A DNA stretch of 44,187 nucleotides from an uncultured Bacteroidota bacterium (GTDB taxonomy: Bacteria > Bacteroidota > Bacteroidia > Chitinophagales > Chitinophagaceae): assembly GCA_903887005.1 (NCBI GenBank), contig CAISOH010000349.1, positions 1 to 44,187 of the forward strand, given 5' to 3'. Made by a program: the position numbers and the translations under genes. Under the pieces are notes generated by a model. It ran no database searches. It was not told where the DNA came from and saw only the letters and a program-made list of their open reading frames with translations. How positions within the stretch are numbered: position 1 is the stretch's first letter; each line of letters starts with the position of its first letter. Of this stretch, positions 23,034 through 30,199 are shown piece after piece.

Positions 23034-23288
23034 ATGGATGCGAAAGTAACATTAAGCTTTGATGCTAACATCATAGACCGGGCTAAGAAATATGCTGAAA
23101 ATCAGGGGTTAAGCCTTAGCAGGCTTACAGAAATATTATTGCGCAAAGCAACATTTGGTGGCTATACCAACATTGAGGACATACCAATTGCGGATTGGGT
23201 AAATACGGTGTCTGAAGGCGATGCTGAATACACTAAGCCTCGTAAAAGTAAAAAAATGAAAGATGAATACTTCAACAGCAAAAAATGA
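23034..23288 (+). CDS. VapB-like antitoxin (DUF6364-type)
   Basis: The 84-residue protein begins with MDAKVTLSFDANIIDRAKKYAENQGLSLSRLTEILL, a ribbon-helix-helix pattern typical of DUF6364 antitoxins: an N-terminal strand, then two helices. The C-terminal part is acidic then basic and should wrap the toxin. The stop overlaps the toxin start by four bases (ATGA). The start at 23034 is supported by the promoter; an earlier in-frame ATG at 23013 would lie within the -7 element. Dimers probably bind the palindrome at 22982-23005. Confidence 0.8.
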   Translation: MDAKVTLSFDANIIDRAKKYAENQGLSLSRLTEILLRKATFGGYTNIEDIPIADWVNTVSEGDAEYTKPRKSKKMKDEYFNSKK

Positions 23289-23698
23289 AGCTATTCCTTG
23301 ACGCGAATGTTATAGTTTCCGTATTAAATAAGGAATATCCCGTCTTCCCTTATACATCAAGAATACTAAGCCTTGCCGGAGACAAAAAATATCAACTGGT
23401 AACCACTTCTTTTTGTTTGGCGATTGCATTCTATTTTGCCGAAAAAAAGCACGGGAGGGAAGTAGCAAAAAGTAAAATTTTCCTGCTTCTTCAATATATT
23501 GATATTGCTGACTGCGGGAAAAAAGAAGCTATGCTTGCAGTGCAAAACAAGAAAATCCATGATTTCGAAGATGGCATGCAGTACTACGCAGCCACGCATT
23601 CAAAATGCACCTGTATTGTTACAAGCGATGCAGACGATTTTTATTTCTCGGAAATAGAAACGCTGGAACCGGAAAAATTTTTTAGAAAATATCTTTAA
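23285..23698 (+). CDS. PIN-domain toxin (VapC-like)
   Basis: The 137-residue PIN-domain ribonuclease has the acidic residues expected for metal binding: D6 in FLDANV, D93/D96 in HDFEDGMQYYAA, and D115, D117 and D118 in VTSDADDF. The usual Glu in the second helix is not clear (the segment reads VTTSFCLAIAFYFAE), as in other PIN proteins paired with DUF6364 antitoxins. Such toxins usually cut tRNA or rRNA. The ATGA overlap with the antitoxin indicates coupled translation. Its stop overlaps the stop of the convergent PadR-partner gene by a few bases. Confidence 0.85.
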   Translation: MKLFLDANVIVSVLNKEYPVFPYTSRILSLAGDKKYQLVTTSFCLAIAFYFAEKKHGREVAKSKIFLLLQYIDIADCGKKEAMLAVQNKKIHDFEDGMQYYAATHSKCTCIVTSDADDFYFSEIETLEPEKFFRKYL

Positions 23699-24408
23699 CC
23701 CGCTACATTTACACTTTTCAGGTAGTCATATACGATTGCGCTGTCTTTGTGACCTTTTTTTAGAGTAGTGTAAACAGCAAAATGCCTCATTACCAGGTAA
23801 AAACAACCAATCGCATATAATATTGCAAAAACTGAAAACTCAGGTGTATGATACTTAAAATCACGAATAGGATTGAACCCTAAAAAAATACCTATCCATG
23901 GCGTATCCATACTCAGTATTACTTTTGAGATTGGGTTCTTTCTTACTGTGGGTTGGTATCTAAAGGACAGGAATAGCAAGCTGACAAAATAGCCAATAGT
24001 AATTCCCAATACAGCATCATTAAAATCCAAAACGTGTTTGTAATTATTTATTTCAGCCCAATAGCATCCTTTATAAAATAAAAGCGAAATCAATAATGCA
24101 GTAATAATATAAAAGGGATTAGACAGATTTGATTTGAATTGGGCCCGATAAACCGCTTTGTACTTCTTTTTGATGTTGGCTTCATAAGCCTTTGCAATCG
24201 GGACAAAGCCCAGTGGGCAAAAATCATCGTGAGCCGCGGTCATAGCTGCATCTAATGATATCCCTGAAATCTGATTCATTTTTTCCTCCACTTTGCATGC
24301 GAAATGGTCTAGTATCTCAACAATCATGAGGGGCTCATGAAAACCACGCTTATTAATAAAGCTGATAAGCTGGTATAATTGCTCTTTGTTCAGTGTCAGA
24401 TTATCCAT
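23695..24408 (-). CDS. Membrane protein partner of PadR regulator
   Basis: A 237-residue protein with an N-terminal soluble helical domain (about 1-70: LNKEQLYQLISFINKRGFHEPLMIVEILDHFACKVEEKM) resembling the permease-prefix domain that accompanies PadR regulators, then four hydrophobic segments (about 98-115, 132-152, 168-180, 190-212). It is the second gene of a PadR operon, overlapping padR by eight bases. In this setting it is probably the regulated membrane component; its transported or sensed substrate is unknown. It is clearly related in layout to DUF1700-like proteins, but exact family membership is uncertain. Confidence 0.65.
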   Translation of the reverse strand: MDNLTLNKEQLYQLISFINKRGFHEPLMIVEILDHFACKVEEKMNQISGISLDAAMTAAHDDFCPLGFVPIAKAYEANIKKKYKAVYRAQFKSNLSNPFYIITALLISLLFYKGCYWAEINNYKHVLDFNDAVLGITIGYFVSLLFLSFRYQPTVRKNPISKVILSMDTPWIGIFLGFNPIRDFKYHTPEFSVFAILYAIGCFYLVMRHFAVYTTLKKGHKDSAIVYDYLKSVNVAG

Positions 24409-24739
24409 TGCTGAGGTTTGAGTTTAAAATGATATTCAGAGATTCCAACGCCTCTTTTAATGCATTGATCTTAAAAACGGTTTCTTTCTTTCCTTTTTTA
24501 GTCAGTGAATAATATTTTCGCATGCGGCCTTCTACCACTTCGCTGGTTGTTTCCAGCATACCCTCGTCAACAAGCTTATGCAAGGCAGGGTACAAAGCGG
24601 CTTCTGTGATATCCATCTTATTCTTAGTAACTTCACGTACCGCTCTTGTCATTTCATAACCATACATCCGGCCGCTTTCTTCAAGCAGTTTCAGGATAAT
24701 GGTAGTCAGGCTTCCTTTTATTACCGGATTTGGTTCCAC
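24401..24739 (-). CDS. PadR family transcriptional regulator
   Basis: The 112-residue winged-helix repressor has the PadR pattern: KGSLTTIILKLLEESGRMYGYEMTRAVRE, then ITEAALYPALHKLVDEGMLETT (recognition helix), EGRMRKYYSLTKKGKKE (wing) and a C-terminal dimerisation helix. PadR proteins usually repress their own operon and a neighbouring membrane protein gene. Here the palindrome at 24750-24772, directly over the -7 element, is the probable operator. The gene is divergent from the flavoprotein gene at 24829, whose promoter lies only about 50 bases away, so both could respond. Confidence 0.9.
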   Translation of the reverse strand: MEPNPVIKGSLTTIILKLLEESGRMYGYEMTRAVREVTKNKMDITEAALYPALHKLVDEGMLETTSEVVEGRMRKYYSLTKKGKKETVFKINALKEALESLNIILNSNLSNG

Positions 24740-24749
24740 TTTATTTGCT

Positions 24750-24789
24750 TATACCTAACAAAATTAGGTATAAAATTGAAATTACCAAA
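24750..24789 (-). promoter_or_regulatory. PadR promoter with overlapping operator palindrome
   Basis: On the minus strand TTTG (24786-24789), a 19-base spacer and TAATTTTG (24759-24766) form a full promoter. A perfect inverted repeat, TATACCTAA (24750-24758) and TTAGGTATA (24764-24772), separated by five bases, covers the -7 element and transcript start. Confidence 0.8.
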
Positions 24790-24811
24790 TAATCCGGAAA
24801 TTTTTTACCGC

Positions 24812-24819
24812 TATATTTG
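24812..24819 (+). promoter_or_regulatory. Candidate -7 element of the flavoprotein gene
   Basis: TATATTTG, a perfect TAnnTTTG match, 9 bases before the ATG at 24829, leaving at most a few bases of leader. It excludes the TTG start at 24817. Confidence 0.4.
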
Positions 24820-24828
24820 GCAACAGGA

Positions 24829-26085
24829 ATGAATAATCAAAAAATAGAAACATCTGTAATAATCATAGGCGCAGGCCCTGCAGGGGCTGGCACTTCCTTT
24901 TTTCTTTCCAAATACCAGGTACCACATATAGTTATTGAAAAGGAAACTTTTCCAAGAGATAAAGTATGTGGCGATGCCTGTAGCGGCAAGACCGCTTTGG
25001 TAATTAACAGGGCAAACCCTGAATGGCTTGCAGAAATATTAAATGATGCCAATACTTATATGCCTTCATGGGGCATACAATTTGTTGCACCCAATGGAAA
25101 ATTGCTGGATATACCTTTTACCACAAAACGCACCGAAGAAACTAAAGCGCCCGGATTTACCGTACCAAGATTGGTACTCGATAATTTCCTGTTCGGGAAA
25201 ATGCCTTCTCCTTACTGCACTATTTTCCAGAATGCAGAAGTAAGTAATATGGAGTCTGCCAATGATATAGTAACCGTAAGGATGAAGCATAATGGCAGGG
25301 AATATGAAATAACAGCACCCGTTATTGTAGGCGCAGATGGAGATAAAAGCATTGTTCGTAAAAAATATCTCAACGAAAATACAGCGCCTAAAACATATGC
25401 AGTAGGATTAAGGGCCTATTACAAAGGCGTATCAGGTATGCATACCGATAACTTTATAGAGCTGCACTTCCTGCCCGAAATGCTGCCGGGATATTTATGG
25501 ATATTCCCCTTGCCAAATGGTATGGCGAATGTGGGCGTTGGTATCTTATCTGAAAGAATAAGAGAGAAGAAAATCAACCTCCGCGAACAGATGCTGTATG
25601 CCATTAAAAATAATCCTGAAATAGCTCCGCGTTTTGCCAATGCCCGGCTCACCGGGAAGATACAAGGTTGGGGATTGCCGCTTGCCATGGAACGGCAACC
25701 TTTGTCGGGTGATAGTTTCCTGCTTACCGGTGATGCAGCATGCCTTATTGACCCTTTCAGCGGGGAAGGAATAGGCAATGCCCTATACAGCGGCATGCTG
25801 GCAGCGGCAGCGATAAAACAGGCAGCAGAACATAACAATTATTCCTCAGCTTTCCTTAAAAAGACTTATGACGATGTATTGTATAAAAGGCTGGGTGACG
25901 AATTAAAGATCAGTGCCACTTTGCAAAAGTTATGCAAATATCCCTGGTTGTTCAATTTCGTCGTAAATAAGGCTCACAAAAGCGCGTCTTTGAGAAATTC
26001 TATAAGCTGTATGTTTACAGATATGGATTTGCGGAAACAACTAAGTAAACCTTCATTCTATTTCAAAATATTATTCAATAAGTAA
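24829..26085 (+). CDS. Geranylgeranyl-reductase-like FAD-dependent oxidoreductase
   Basis: The 418-residue flavoprotein has an N-terminal FAD-binding GxGxxG motif (IIIGAGPAGAG, residues 11-21), the PRDKVCGDACSG segment typical of the geranylgeranyl reductase group (about 42-53), and the second FAD motif LLTGDAACLIDPFSGEGIG near 300. The group reduces isoprenoid double bonds (archaeal lipids, chlorophyll, menaquinone) or acts as halogenase/hydroxylase relatives. The substrate here is unknown, since no biosynthetic genes are adjacent; isoprenoid, quinone or pigment metabolism is plausible. It is divergent from padR with a shared control region. Confidence 0.8.
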   Translation: MNNQKIETSVIIIGAGPAGAGTSFFLSKYQVPHIVIEKETFPRDKVCGDACSGKTALVINRANPEWLAEILNDANTYMPSWGIQFVAPNGKLLDIPFTTKRTEETKAPGFTVPRLVLDNFLFGKMPSPYCTIFQNAEVSNMESANDIVTVRMKHNGREYEITAPVIVGADGDKSIVRKKYLNENTAPKTYAVGLRAYYKGVSGMHTDNFIELHFLPEMLPGYLWIFPLPNGMANVGVGILSERIREKKINLREQMLYAIKNNPEIAPRFANARLTGKIQGWGLPLAMERQPLSGDSFLLTGDAACLIDPFSGEGIGNALYSGMLAAAAIKQAAEHNNYSSAFLKKTYDDVLYKRLGDELKISATLQKLCKYPWLFNFVVNKAHKSASLRNSISCMFTDMDLRKQLSKPSFYFKILFNK

Positions 26086-26099
26086 ATAATTTAGTTCAT

Positions 26100-26107
26100 T
26101 ACTTTTG
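26100..26107 (+). promoter_or_regulatory. Candidate -7 element of ABC permease gene
   Basis: TACTTTTG followed by CATCCGG is a good TAnnTTTG match, 62 bases before the start codon. No -33 box was seen. Confidence 0.35.
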
Positions 26108-26168
26108 CATCCGGATAGAAATCTGGAAAATTTTTGATTTTCACTTTTAACTTTTGACTTGATTTTAA

Positions 26169-27266
26169 ATGGCAACATACAGCAATACGCGGGCGATGCG
26201 TTCTTTAATAAAAGCAAGTTTACAGTCTATACTCAAAAGCCCATCCGCAATTGTCTTTACTATTGCATTCCCTTTGATATTTATCCTGGTATTTGGTTTT
26301 CTGGGCGGGGGAAGTGGTTTTAGTATCAAGGTTGCAACAGCTCCGGGAAGCGACACTACCAGCCAGCTCTATGCTATTCTGCACCAGGTACCAGTATTGA
26401 AATGGATTTCAAAAGACAGCGCTGCTATTAATAAGATGCTGAAAGAGGGCGACATTGTTGCTACTTTAAATATTCAAAAACAACCGGAAGGTGCAAAACC
26501 GGAATATAAAATACTGATTAACGCCGCCTCATCAGAAATAGATAAAGCACAACAACTGAAAAGCGTACTGGCAGGTATAGTGCAGCAGCAGGATGCTGAT
26601 ATTCAAAAAAGGCAGGAAGAACTCGTAAAAATAGACATGCATATATCAGAGGTGCGCGACTATAAAACAATTGATTTTATTCTTCCAGGCCAGCTTAGTT
26701 TTTCATTGCTCGCATCCGGGGTATTCGGCACCGCATTTGTATTTTTTAATTTGCGCCAAACGTTAGTATTAAAACGTTTTTTCGCGACGCCTGTGCGTAA
26801 AGAAATAATAGTAATAAGCGAAGGTATCGCGCGTATGCTGTTCCAGTTAATTGGCGCTATCATTATTATTTCCATCGGGTATTTCGCGTTTGGCTTTACC
26901 TTATATCACGGCTGGATTACCTTCTTTGAAATGCTGGCTCTCTGTTCTTTGTCATTATTGATATTTATGGGTTTTGGGTTTATTATCAGCGGCATTGCGA
27001 AGAGCGATTCGGCGATTCCACCATTTGCTAACCTTATTACATTGCCGCAATTTCTTTTAGCAGGTACGTTTTTTTCCATTGATAATTTCCCGAAATGGCT
27101 ACAACCTTTTTGCAGGGCGCTGCCGCTTACCTACTTAAATGACGCACTGAGAAAAGTGGCATTTGAAGGAGCCAATTTCTGGGAAATAAGAATGGACATT
27201 CTTGTCTTACTTGTATGGGGAATTGTTATTTATGCTATTGCAGGCAAGACTTTTAAGTGGGAATAA
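26169..27266 (+). CDS. ABC-2 type transporter permease
   Basis: The 365-residue permease has the ABC-2 plan: one N-terminal transmembrane helix (SAIVFTIAFPLIFILVFGFLGG), a large extracytoplasmic domain (about 50-165), then five helices (for example FSLLASGVFGTAFVFFNL, FLLAGTFFSIDNFP and VLLVWGIVIYAIAG) and the RALPLTYLNDALRK motif before the last helix. Such permeases work with a separate ATPase to export drugs, polysaccharide or other substrates. No ATPase gene is adjacent, so the partner must be encoded elsewhere. It follows the flavoprotein gene on the same strand with a gap of about 80 bases. Confidence 0.85.
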   Translation: MATYSNTRAMRSLIKASLQSILKSPSAIVFTIAFPLIFILVFGFLGGGSGFSIKVATAPGSDTTSQLYAILHQVPVLKWISKDSAAINKMLKEGDIVATLNIQKQPEGAKPEYKILINAASSEIDKAQQLKSVLAGIVQQQDADIQKRQEELVKIDMHISEVRDYKTIDFILPGQLSFSLLASGVFGTAFVFFNLRQTLVLKRFFATPVRKEIIVISEGIARMLFQLIGAIIIISIGYFAFGFTLYHGWITFFEMLALCSLSLLIFMGFGFIISGIAKSDSAIPPFANLITLPQFLLAGTFFSIDNFPKWLQPFCRALPLTYLNDALRKVAFEGANFWEIRMDILVLLVWGIVIYAIAGKTFKWE

Positions 27267-27381
27267 TATTTTAAGGTGAAAAATTATAAGTGAAAAGTAA
27301 AACGTGAGCGTCATTTGAACACTCAATTTAAAAAGCTTTTATAAAATAATTATTTCATCCATTTATACACACTGCAATTTC

Positions 27382-27420
27382 TACTTTTGACTTACTACTT
27401 TTGACTTTTGACTTTTGACT
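27382..27420 (+). promoter_or_regulatory. TTTTGAC heptad repeats in the rnhA leader
   Basis: TACTTTTG at 27382-27389 and 27396-27403 are each perfect TAnnTTTG -7 candidates. They are followed by two more CTTTTGA units, giving a short array of seven-base repeats that ends eight bases before the rnhA ATG. A shorter version of the motif precedes the ABC permease gene (around 26143-26160). Confidence 0.45.
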
Positions 27421-27427
27421 TAAAAAA

Positions 27428-27886
27428 ATGTCCCAACTCACTATATACACAGATGGCGCTGCGCGCGGCAATCCCGGCCCAGGAGGTTACGGGGCTGTGT
27501 TACATTGGGGTACTGTTATAAAGGAGATTTCACAAGGCTATAAGCATACGACAAATAACCGTATGGAACTCATGGCGGTTATTGCGGCATTGCAATTATT
27601 GAAGCGCGATAACCTCGACATTACCATATACACAGACTCTGCTTATATTGTAAATTCAGTAGAAAAAAAATGGGTGTTTGGCTGGGCAAGAAAAGGCTTT
27701 GCCGGCAAAAAGAATGCCGATCTGTGGTCCTTGTTTCTTGAGTATTATAAAAGAAATAAAATAAGCTTTGTTTGGGTAAAAGGCCATGCTGATAATAAAT
27801 GGAACAACCGCTGCGATATATTGGCAACAACAGCGGCTGATGGCAAAAACCTGTTGGAAGATGTGGGCTATATGCGTGAAAAATGA
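27428..27886 (+). CDS. rnhA: Ribonuclease HI
   Basis: Cuts the RNA strand of RNA/DNA hybrids, for R-loop and primer removal. The full catalytic set is visible: D9 in YTDGAARGNPGPGG, E47 in NNRMELMA, D70 in IYTDSAY, H120 in WVKGHAD and D130 in RCDILA. This matches E. coli D10, E48, D70, H124 and D134. The length of 152 residues is normal for the bacterial enzyme. The start at 27428 follows directly from the TDGAARG spacing. A 33-base perfect palindrome downstream (27966-27998) probably ends transcription. Confidence 0.97.
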   Translation: MSQLTIYTDGAARGNPGPGGYGAVLHWGTVIKEISQGYKHTTNNRMELMAVIAALQLLKRDNLDITIYTDSAYIVNSVEKKWVFGWARKGFAGKKNADLWSLFLEYYKRNKISFVWVKGHADNKWNNRCDILATTAADGKNLLEDVGYMREK

Positions 27887-27965
27887 ATCTCCCAAATGAG
27901 GTTCACCATTCAGTTTTCTTTTGTTTTCCCAAATGCAAAAAATAATCTGCGATGAGGGCTGGATG

Positions 27966-27998
27966 AGATTTGACAACTTTTAAAAAGTTGTCAAATCT
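27966..27998. terminator. 33-base perfect palindrome between convergent genes
   Basis: AGATTTGACAACTTTT (27966-27981), a single A, and its exact complement (27983-27998). It lies between rnhA and the convergent gene ending at 28025, so a bidirectional terminator is likely. The A/T-rich centre and lack of a long T run leave a REP-like element as the alternative. Confidence 0.5.
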
Positions 27999-28024
27999 GT
28001 ACGGACGAAAACCTCGTATCTTTT

Positions 28025-29674
28025 CTAATTTCCTTTATCTTTTTCTTCCTTTTGCTTATCCTTTTCTTCATTCTCTTTTTCTTTCTGTTTTTCGCGTTCC
28101 TCTTTATCCTTTTGTTTCTGCGCCGCCCGCTCTTCTTTTTCTTTTTGTTTCTGCGCCTCCTTATCCTTTTTTTCCTGTTCCAGTTTAGCTCTTTTCTCTT
28201 CAGCTTCTTTCTCCTGCTGTTCTTTCAATTCCTGTTTCTCTTTTTCTCTTTGCGCTTTTAATTCTTCCCGCGTTTTTAGCTCCTGCGCTTTCTTTTCTTC
28301 TCTCTCCTGCTGCGCTTGTGTTTTCTTTTCCTCCAGTTCTTTTTGTTCCTGCGCTTTCTTTTCCTGGAGTTCCTGGGCTTGTTTGTCTTTCAGTTCCCTG
28401 GCTTGCTGCTCCTTTTCTCTTTTCTCTTCCTTTTCTCTTCTTTTTCTCTCTTTTTTGGTTTCTTTATTGCCTTGATTAGCGGTAGTGTCTGTGACTGTCT
28501 GGGCGCCGGTAGTGTCGGTAATTGCTTTCGCACCCGTAGTGTCAGTGAAAATATTGTTACTTGTCGAATCAATCTTTACTTTCGTAGCCTCTATACTGTC
28601 ATTAATTGCTTTTTGGGCCAGGCTGTCCGCCATTTGCAGTTTAGCTAAGTTTTCCTGTCTTATTCTTTCCTGCTGCTCCTCAAATCTTGCTTTCTTGTCC
28701 AGGATAGACGGGAATTCAGGAACATCTTTCCATTTCTGGTCTTCATCTTTTATCTCAATTTCTTCCTGCCTTTCCCTCATTTTCTTTGTTTGCAGGCTAT
28801 CACTTGCTTTTTTGTTCTGGAAAAACGGAATTATGGTGAATATTCTCTTTGAATGATAAAACAAAGGATTGAACCTGTTGGAAGGAAGTGTAAAACCTAA
28901 AGACCCTATCACTTCAAACGTATTTAAATTTTGCTTTGCAGTTCCGTCATATACTTTTAGATTATCATACATTGCATAGTCATATTTACCTGCAATTTCA
29001 AGGTAAGCATACCTGTGTATGGTAATCCTTAATGCGGCTTCAGTTCCTGCATTCCATCCGCAAAGCACAAACTGCGGATCCTCAACTGCATGTTTAGGAA
29101 AACCGCTCTTAAAATCGGGCATTAACGGACCTGCACCCAGTTTTCCAATTGCGTCAACAGCTACTTTGTTTGAATAAGGCCGCCAAACTGTGAATCTCCT
29201 GACAAAGTTGAGCAATATGAAATTAGCGCCGCTCAAAGCATAATAATAACCATTCTTTGATGAGAACACTATATTATTAACTACCTGCATATTGTTGACG
29301 GTTCCTGTCTGTTGTAGGCTCTGCCCGTCAACAATATGGTAATTTACCGGATCATAATTTATCTCAAAACCACAGGTTTGTTCATAATTAAAATAACAGC
29401 CTATTCGGTAGTTTATTTGCCATGGTAAAATAGGTTTGATATTGGTCTTGTTGTCGGCTTTGACATTAATAAGGTCATATTTATCATCAAGAGGTTTTTG
29501 TTCTATATGTATTGTGGAATTTCCGAATGTTTCAGTATTATATCCGGCGCTAAAATAAAATGAACGATGCCTTACACCACCGTGCTTTCTAATCTGTGCA
29601 TATAAAGAATTTGTAAATAATGCACTTAAAAAAAATATCAGAAATAAGAACAAACCTGCTTTTTTTTGCGGCAT
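28025..29674 (-). CDS. Exported outer-membrane-type protein with long Lys/Glu-rich C-terminal tail
   Basis: A 549-residue protein. Residues 1-26 are a signal peptide (MPQKKAGLFLFLIFFLSALF and on). Residues about 30-275 show alternating strands (FYFSAGYNTETFGNSTIHI, YLEIAGKYDYAMYDNLKVYDG, FEVIGSLGFTLPSNRFNPLFYHSKRI) suggesting a beta-barrel. A central helical part with TDTTGA repeats (about 375-400) leads to about 150 residues made almost only of K, E, Q, R and A (from about 405 to the end), which should form a long charged helix or coiled coil. The gene's purine-rich tail creates long false reading frames on the other strand. Function unknown; structural or periplasmic-spanning roles are possible. 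Confidence 0.65.
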   Translation of the reverse strand: MPQKKAGLFLFLIFFLSALFTNSLYAQIRKHGGVRHRSFYFSAGYNTETFGNSTIHIEQKPLDDKYDLINVKADNKTNIKPILPWQINYRIGCYFNYEQTCGFEINYDPVNYHIVDGQSLQQTGTVNNMQVVNNIVFSSKNGYYYALSGANFILLNFVRRFTVWRPYSNKVAVDAIGKLGAGPLMPDFKSGFPKHAVEDPQFVLCGWNAGTEAALRITIHRYAYLEIAGKYDYAMYDNLKVYDGTAKQNLNTFEVIGSLGFTLPSNRFNPLFYHSKRIFTIIPFFQNKKASDSLQTKKMRERQEEIEIKDEDQKWKDVPEFPSILDKKARFEEQQERIRQENLAKLQMADSLAQKAINDSIEATKVKIDSTSNNIFTDTTGAKAITDTTGAQTVTDTTANQGNKETKKERKRREKEEKREKEQQARELKDKQAQELQEKKAQEQKELEEKKTQAQQEREEKKAQELKTREELKAQREKEKQELKEQQEKEAEEKRAKLEQEKKDKEAQKQKEKEERAAQKQKDKEEREKQKEKENEEKDKQKEEKDKGN

Positions 29675-30199
29675 ACTTTTACAATTACTAACAAAAATAA
29701 TAATAAATTTACTAACACAGCAATACCATCAAATGTAAGATAACCTGATAACTTTATTGTTCCGGTATTATATTATTCCCACTTAATGTACAAAATAATA
29801 TTTTAATGTTCTTTAAATTGATTTACAAAAATACATAATCACATATATATAATAAAAACAATAATAATAATAAGTTTCTTTATGAAAATAACAATTATTC
29901 ATAAAGATATTTTTCAGGAACGAAAATCACCTCAATTATTTGATAGGGTAAAAATTGTTGATAATTAGAGATACAAAGAATAATAATGAAATAATTTAAA
30001 CTCCTGTAAGGAACGTTGACAAAATTAAGTCCAATAAGTTGGATAGTTATTTTTCTTTTATGCGAGGCGCAAAATCCGCGAATAGCAAGCCTATTTAAGG
30101 ACTTTTGCAACGAAGCATAAATGGAAAAGAACAGTCAAATTGGTGGACTTTATTTTGTCATCGTTCCTAATGCTGAAAAATAAACATTAGGGTGTGGAA
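29675..30199. other. Intergenic region with AT-rich stretch and MITE-like element
   Basis: No gene is supported. The left part is very AT-rich and contains a minus-strand TATTTTTG -7 candidate (29692-29699) with TTG at 29721-29723, which could drive the gene at 28025-29674. The right part is the inverted-repeat element at 30010-30167. Confidence 0.5.
30010..30167. mobile_element. 158-bp MITE-like palindromic element with TAA duplication
   Basis: The ends form inverted repeats of about 24 bases with two mismatches: GGAACGTTGACAAAATTAAG on the left, and GGAACGATGACAAAATAAAG as complement of the right end. The similarity continues inward (TTTTATGC against ATTTATGC, GCAAAATCC against GCAAAAGTCC), so the whole element can fold into one long imperfect hairpin. 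TAA directly flanks both ends (30007-30009 and 30168-30170), as expected of a target duplication. There is no transposase. One end is also found alone at 22126-22144. Confidence 0.7.

Noticed and set aside
28052-28648. Phe/Leu-rich plus-strand membrane proteins
   Set aside because: They are the complement of the purine-rich Lys/Glu tail of the real minus-strand gene.
29895-30110. 71-residue minus-strand frame
   Set aside because: It starts inside the MITE-like element, has no domain and no promoter, and crosses the AT-rich intergenic region.
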